DNA of 64,000 nucleotides, from assembly GCA_951813575.1 (NCBI GenBank), contig OX638375.1:3562752-3626751 (forward strand). The letters run 5' to 3'. Source of the stretch: Candidatus Binatia bacterium (GTDB lineage Bacteria > Desulfobacterota > Binatia > UBA9968 > JAJDTQ01). Shown piece after piece: positions 60,812 to 64,000 of this stretch. Position numbers and translations under genes: made by a program. Under the pieces are notes generated by a model that saw only the letters and a program-made list of their open reading frames with translations, had not been told where the DNA came from and made no database searches. Every line of letters begins with the position of its first letter. Position 1 is the first letter of the stretch.

Positions 60812-62178
60812 AAGAAGCCCAGCACACCGAATGGAAGCAGAGTTGGCGCGACGAGTATCTGCGCTGGATCTGCGGCTTTGCCAATGCCGAGGGAGGTGTG
60901 CTGATCATTGGGCGCAATGACAAGGGAGCGGCCGTCGGCGTGAATGATGCCACGAGACTGCTGGAGGAACTGCCCAACAAGGTACGGGATCTTCTCGGCA
61001 TCGTGGTCGATGTGAACCTGGTGACGGACGCGGGCAAGGAGTTGGTTGAAATCCGCGTCGAGCCCTATCCGAGTCCGATCAGTTACAAGGGCGAGTACCA
61101 CTATCGCAGCGGCAGCACCAAGCAGGTATTGAAGGGAGCAGCGCTCCAGCGTTTCCTGATACGCAGGCAGGGGCGGCATTGGGATGACGCGCCCGTGCCT
61201 GGGTTCGACGCCGCGGATTGCAGCCAGGGCGCACTCCAGTTGTTCAGGACGAGGGCCACGGAGAGCAGGCGCGTTAGTGAAGAAGCGCTGCGGGACGAGA
61301 ATGAGTCCTTGCTGGAAAACCTGCAACTCCGAGACGGGCAGTACCTCAAGCGGGCGGCGGCGTTGCTCTTCTCCGAGAACCCGGAACGCCATGTCAGCGG
61401 CGCCTACATCAAGATCGGCTTCTTCGTCACCGATGACGATTTGCGGTATCAAGACGAGATCCACGGCAACCTTTTCATGCAGGCTGAGAAAACGCTCGAT
61501 CTCATGTTCTCCAAGTACCTGAAGGCGTACATCAGCTATGAAGGTCTCCAGCGGCTGGAGAGGTTCCTGTTCCCTTATCCGGCCGTGCGTGAAGCGCTGC
61601 TCAACGCCGTGGTCCATAAAGACTACAGCAGCGGGATACCGATTCAGATCAGTGTGTACGATGACAAGATAGTGCTGTGGAATTCCGGGCAGCTACCGCA
61701 GGATTGGACACTCGAACGACTCCTTGGCAAACATCCGTCAGCTCCCTACAACCCGCTCATCGCCGGCGCCTTCTTTCGCGCCGGTTACATCGAAGCCTGG
61801 GGTCGTGGCATCGAGAAGATCAATCGCGAGTGCCGCGAGCATGGCATTGATCCGCCCCTTTATGACAGCGGCATGTCCGGTTTGATGGTGACCTTCCGTG
61901 CGAACCCTGCGCATCTGCCGGCTGCGTCTCATGCGATGAAGGAAGGGGAACATTCAGAGAAATCGTCGGTAGAAATGTCGGTAGAAATGTCGGTAGAAAC
62001 GCCGGGCAGGATCGTCGAACTGCTTCGGGAACACCCGCACCTGACCTTGGTTGAAATCGCCGCTCAAATCGGCAAGTCAGTCCGGACTGTTGAGCGAGCA
62101 AGCGCCAAACTGATCAATGAAGGGCGGCTTCGCCGTGTCGGCCCCCGTAAAGGTGGCCACTGGGAAGTTCTGAAGTGA
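60808..62178 (+). CDS. AlbA_2/Schlafen-like ATP-binding protein with C-terminal winged helix
   Basis: This 456-residue protein starts with an AlbA_2-type domain (HTEWKQSWRDEYLRWICGFANAEGGVLIIGRNDKG, given as a region near residues 5-40). It is followed by an HATPase-like C-terminal region (NAVVHKDYSSGIPIQISVYDD, AGAFFRAGYIEAWGRGIEKI). A low-complexity linker with SVEM repeats leads to a winged helix (TLVEIAAQIGKSVRTVERASAKL). It sits between hsdS and hsdR with four-base overlaps on both sides, so it is part of the operon. Such genes are common passengers or regulators in type I systems. Confidence 0.8.
   Translation: MKEAQHTEWKQSWRDEYLRWICGFANAEGGVLIIGRNDKGAAVGVNDATRLLEELPNKVRDLLGIVVDVNLVTDAGKELVEIRVEPYPSPISYKGEYHYRSGSTKQVLKGAALQRFLIRRQGRHWDDAPVPGFDAADCSQGALQLFRTRATESRRVSEEALRDENESLLENLQLRDGQYLKRAAALLFSENPERHVSGAYIKIGFFVTDDDLRYQDEIHGNLFMQAEKTLDLMFSKYLKAYISYEGLQRLERFLFPYPAVREALLNAVVHKDYSSGIPIQISVYDDKIVLWNSGQLPQDWTLERLLGKHPSAPYNPLIAGAFFRAGYIEAWGRGIEKINRECREHGIDPPLYDSGMSGLMVTFRANPAHLPAASHAMKEGEHSEKSSVEMSVEMSVETPGRIVELLREHPHLTLVEIAAQIGKSVRTVERASAKLINEGRLRRVGPRKGGHWEVLK
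61966..62001 (+). repeat. 12-base tandem repeat inside the AlbA_2-type gene
   Basis: TCGGTAGAAATG at 61966 and 61978 and TCGGTAGAAACG at 61990 encode SVEM, SVEM, SVET. The period of 12 keeps the reading frame, so copy-number change would lengthen or shorten the linker only. Confidence 0.85.
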
Positions 62179-64000
62179 CAAGCGTGGGCCAACCCGAGCG
62201 CGTCACCCAGAACCGGGTGATCGCCCTGTTCCGCGAACAACTGGACTACAGCTACGTCGGCGACTGGGCTGACCGCGACGGCAACAGCAACATCGAAGAC
62301 GGCCGTCTCTCGGCATGGCTGGTCAAGAGCGGTTACTCACCGGCGCAGATCAGTGCCGCTCTCCACAGACTCCGGACCGAAGCGGACAACTACAACCGCG
62401 GGCTCTACGGCAACAACCACGCTGTCTACAACCTGCTGCGCTACGGCGTGCCCGTGAAGACAGAGGCAGGCAAGGCGACGGAAACCGTCCACCTTATCGA
62501 CTGGCAGGAGCCGGAGCGGAACGATTTCGCCATTGCCGAGGAAGTGACGCTCAAGGGGAACCAGGAGCGGCGGCCCGACGTCGTGCTGTATGTGAATGGC
62601 ATCGCCGTCGCCGTTCTGGAGTTGAAGAACAGCCGCGTGAGCATCGGCGACGGCATCCGCCAGAACCTCTCGAATCAGCAACCGGAGTTCAACGCTTGGT
62701 TCTTCAGCACGGTTCAGTTCATTTTCGCCGGCAACGATTCCGAGGGTTTGCGGTACGGCACCATCGGCACGCCGGAAAAGTTCTTCCTCAATTGGAAGGA
62801 GGACGAGGACGACAACAGCCTTCTGAAACTTGACAAATACCTGCTCAGGATGTGCCGCAAGGACCGTCTGATCGAGTTGATGCACGACTTTGTGCTCTTC
62901 GACGGCGGGGTGAAGAAGTTGCCGCGGGCGCACCAGTATTTCGGCGTCAAGGCCGCGCAGGTTGAGGTGAGCCGAAAGAAGGGCGGAATCATTTGGCACA
63001 CGCAGGGCAGCGGCAAGAGCATCGTGATGGTGTTGCTGGCGAAGTGGATTCTGGAAAACAACCCCAACGGCCGTGTCGCCATCATTACGGACCGCGACGA
63101 GTTGGACAAGCAGATCCAGGGCGTGTTCACGAGTGCGGGCATCGACATCGCCCGAAGCAGGAGCGGCCGCAACCTGATGACCCAGCTCGGTCAGTCGACG
63201 CCGCGCCTGTTGTGCTCGCTGGTGCACAAGTTCGGCCGCAAGGACGTGGACGACTTCGACGCTTATATCAAGGAGTTGGAAGGCCAGCCCAGCGCGACCG
63301 TGGGCGAGGTGTTTGTGTTCGTGGACGAATGCCACCGTACCCAGAGCGGCAAGCTGCACCGCGTGATGAAGGCGATAATGCCGCATGCCGTATTTGTCGG
63401 CTTCACCGGTACGCCTCTCCTCAGGAGGGATGCGCAGACGAGTCTGGAAGTGTTCGGCGGCTATATCCACACCTACAAGTTCAGCGAAGGCGTCGAGGAC
63501 AAGGTGGTGTTGGACCTGGTCTATGAGGCGCGGGACATCGAGCAGCACCTTGGCTCCGAAGACAAGATCGATGCCTGGTTCGAGGCCAAGACCAAGGGGC
63601 TGAACGACTGGCAGAAAGACGAGCTGAAGAAACAATGGGGTACGAAGCAGACAGTGCTCAGCTCCAGGTCACGCATGGAGCGAGTGGTAAACGACATCGT
63701 CTTCGACTTCAGCGTCAAACCACGTCTCTCCAGCCTCCGCGGCAACGCCATTCTTGTGGCCTCCAGCATCTACGATGCCTGTAAGTACTTCGCGCTGTTC
63801 CAGGATACCCCGTTGAAGGGCCGGTGCGCCGTGGTGACGTCCTACAACCCGCTGGCTAAGGATGTGACGCTGGAGGAAACTGGTGCCAACACCGAAACCG
63901 ACAAGCAGTTCATCTACAACACCTATACCGAGTTGCTGAAGGACGTTGACGCAAAGCCCGGCATGACCAAGACCGAGACCTACGAGGAGTCGGCCAAGGC
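62175..64000 (+). CDS. hsdR: type I restriction endonuclease subunit R (partial, 3' end outside window)
   Basis: This is the N-terminal part (about 608 residues) of the motor/nuclease subunit. The PD-(D/E)xK nuclease site is RRPDVVLYVNG followed by VAVLELK. The helicase has Walker A HTQGSGKSIVM, the DEAH-box variant FVDECHRT and motif III GFTGTPL. It starts at GTG 62175 overlapping the previous stop (GTGA); a second GTG lies nine bases on. It runs off the window. It should restrict DNA unmethylated at the HsdS site. Confidence 0.93.
   Translation, partial: MTSVGQPERVTQNRVIALFREQLDYSYVGDWADRDGNSNIEDGRLSAWLVKSGYSPAQISAALHRLRTEADNYNRGLYGNNHAVYNLLRYGVPVKTEAGKATETVHLIDWQEPERNDFAIAEEVTLKGNQERRPDVVLYVNGIAVAVLELKNSRVSIGDGIRQNLSNQQPEFNAWFFSTVQFIFAGNDSEGLRYGTIGTPEKFFLNWKEDEDDNSLLKLDKYLLRMCRKDRLIELMHDFVLFDGGVKKLPRAHQYFGVKAAQVEVSRKKGGIIWHTQGSGKSIVMVLLAKWILENNPNGRVAIITDRDELDKQIQGVFTSAGIDIARSRSGRNLMTQLGQSTPRLLCSLVHKFGRKDVDDFDAYIKELEGQPSATVGEVFVFVDECHRTQSGKLHRVMKAIMPHAVFVGFTGTPLLRRDAQTSLEVFGGYIHTYKFSEGVEDKVVLDLVYEARDIEQHLGSEDKIDAWFEAKTKGLNDWQKDELKKQWGTKQTVLSSRSRMERVVNDIVFDFSVKPRLSSLRGNAILVASSIYDACKYFALFQDTPLKGRCAVVTSYNPLAKDVTLEETGANTETDKQFIYNTYTELLKDVDAKPGMTKTETYEESAK

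Overview
This is a GC-rich chromosomal window from a Gram-negative-type bacterium. Many proteins have signal peptides, and there is a PBP1C/alpha-2-macroglobulin periplasmic pair. The gene content (flavin-dependent LLM oxidoreductase, FAD/Fe-S oxidase, tandem succinate dehydrogenase-type operons, B12 radical SAM enzymes) resembles uncultured proteobacterial or Tectomicrobia-like lineages, but nothing in the window fixes the taxon. I see no rRNA, tRNA, CRISPR array or complete insertion sequence.

Layout. Positions 1-6791 (minus strand) hold one long array with two succinate dehydrogenase/fumarate reductase-type modules. The first is a TfrA-like flavoprotein, an SdhB-like Fe-S protein and an SdhE/HdrB-like CCG protein. 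The second is a membrane anchor, a canonical SdhA and an SdhB cut by the window edge. Positions 6926-16010 carry a family 5 uracil-DNA glycosylase, an N-terminally truncated tyrosine recombinase, and the pbpC/alpha-2-macroglobulin pair. Positions 16085-22299 are accessory: two paralogous secreted four-cysteine proteins, an RHS/YD-repeat remnant, a response regulator with two winged helices, a sensor kinase facing it, and small exported proteins.

Positions 22463-28722 form a tightly overlapping five-gene operon: two B12-binding radical SAM enzymes, two GNAT-like proteins and a GH3-type acid-amido ligase. It is the best candidate for an undescribed biosynthetic system here. It ends in a decaying stretch (28.6-31.2 kb) with a sigma-like tail on the GH3 ORF, three frameshifted genes and a rearranged RelE/antitoxin pair.

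Positions 31382-54365 look like ordinary chromosome. They include an ABM monooxygenase/FAD-FeS oxidase/threonine synthase-like/LLM operon, argS-surE, two inositol-monophosphatase-family genes, an AHL-lactonase-like hydrolase, an exported peptidyl-prolyl isomerase, panE-like, quinone oxidoreductase, trpBA, and an ABC exporter with an AttH-like lipocalin protein. Short palindromic and tandem repeats lie in the gaps. Positions 54760-64000 are a less GC-rich defence-type island: a GSU2403-like nucleotidyltransferase, a coiled-coil membrane protein, and a type I restriction-modification system (hsdM, hsdS, an AlbA_2/Schlafen-like ATP-binding gene, and hsdR running off the end). Stop/start overlaps of the GTGA or ATGA kind recur throughout and set many of the starts chosen here.
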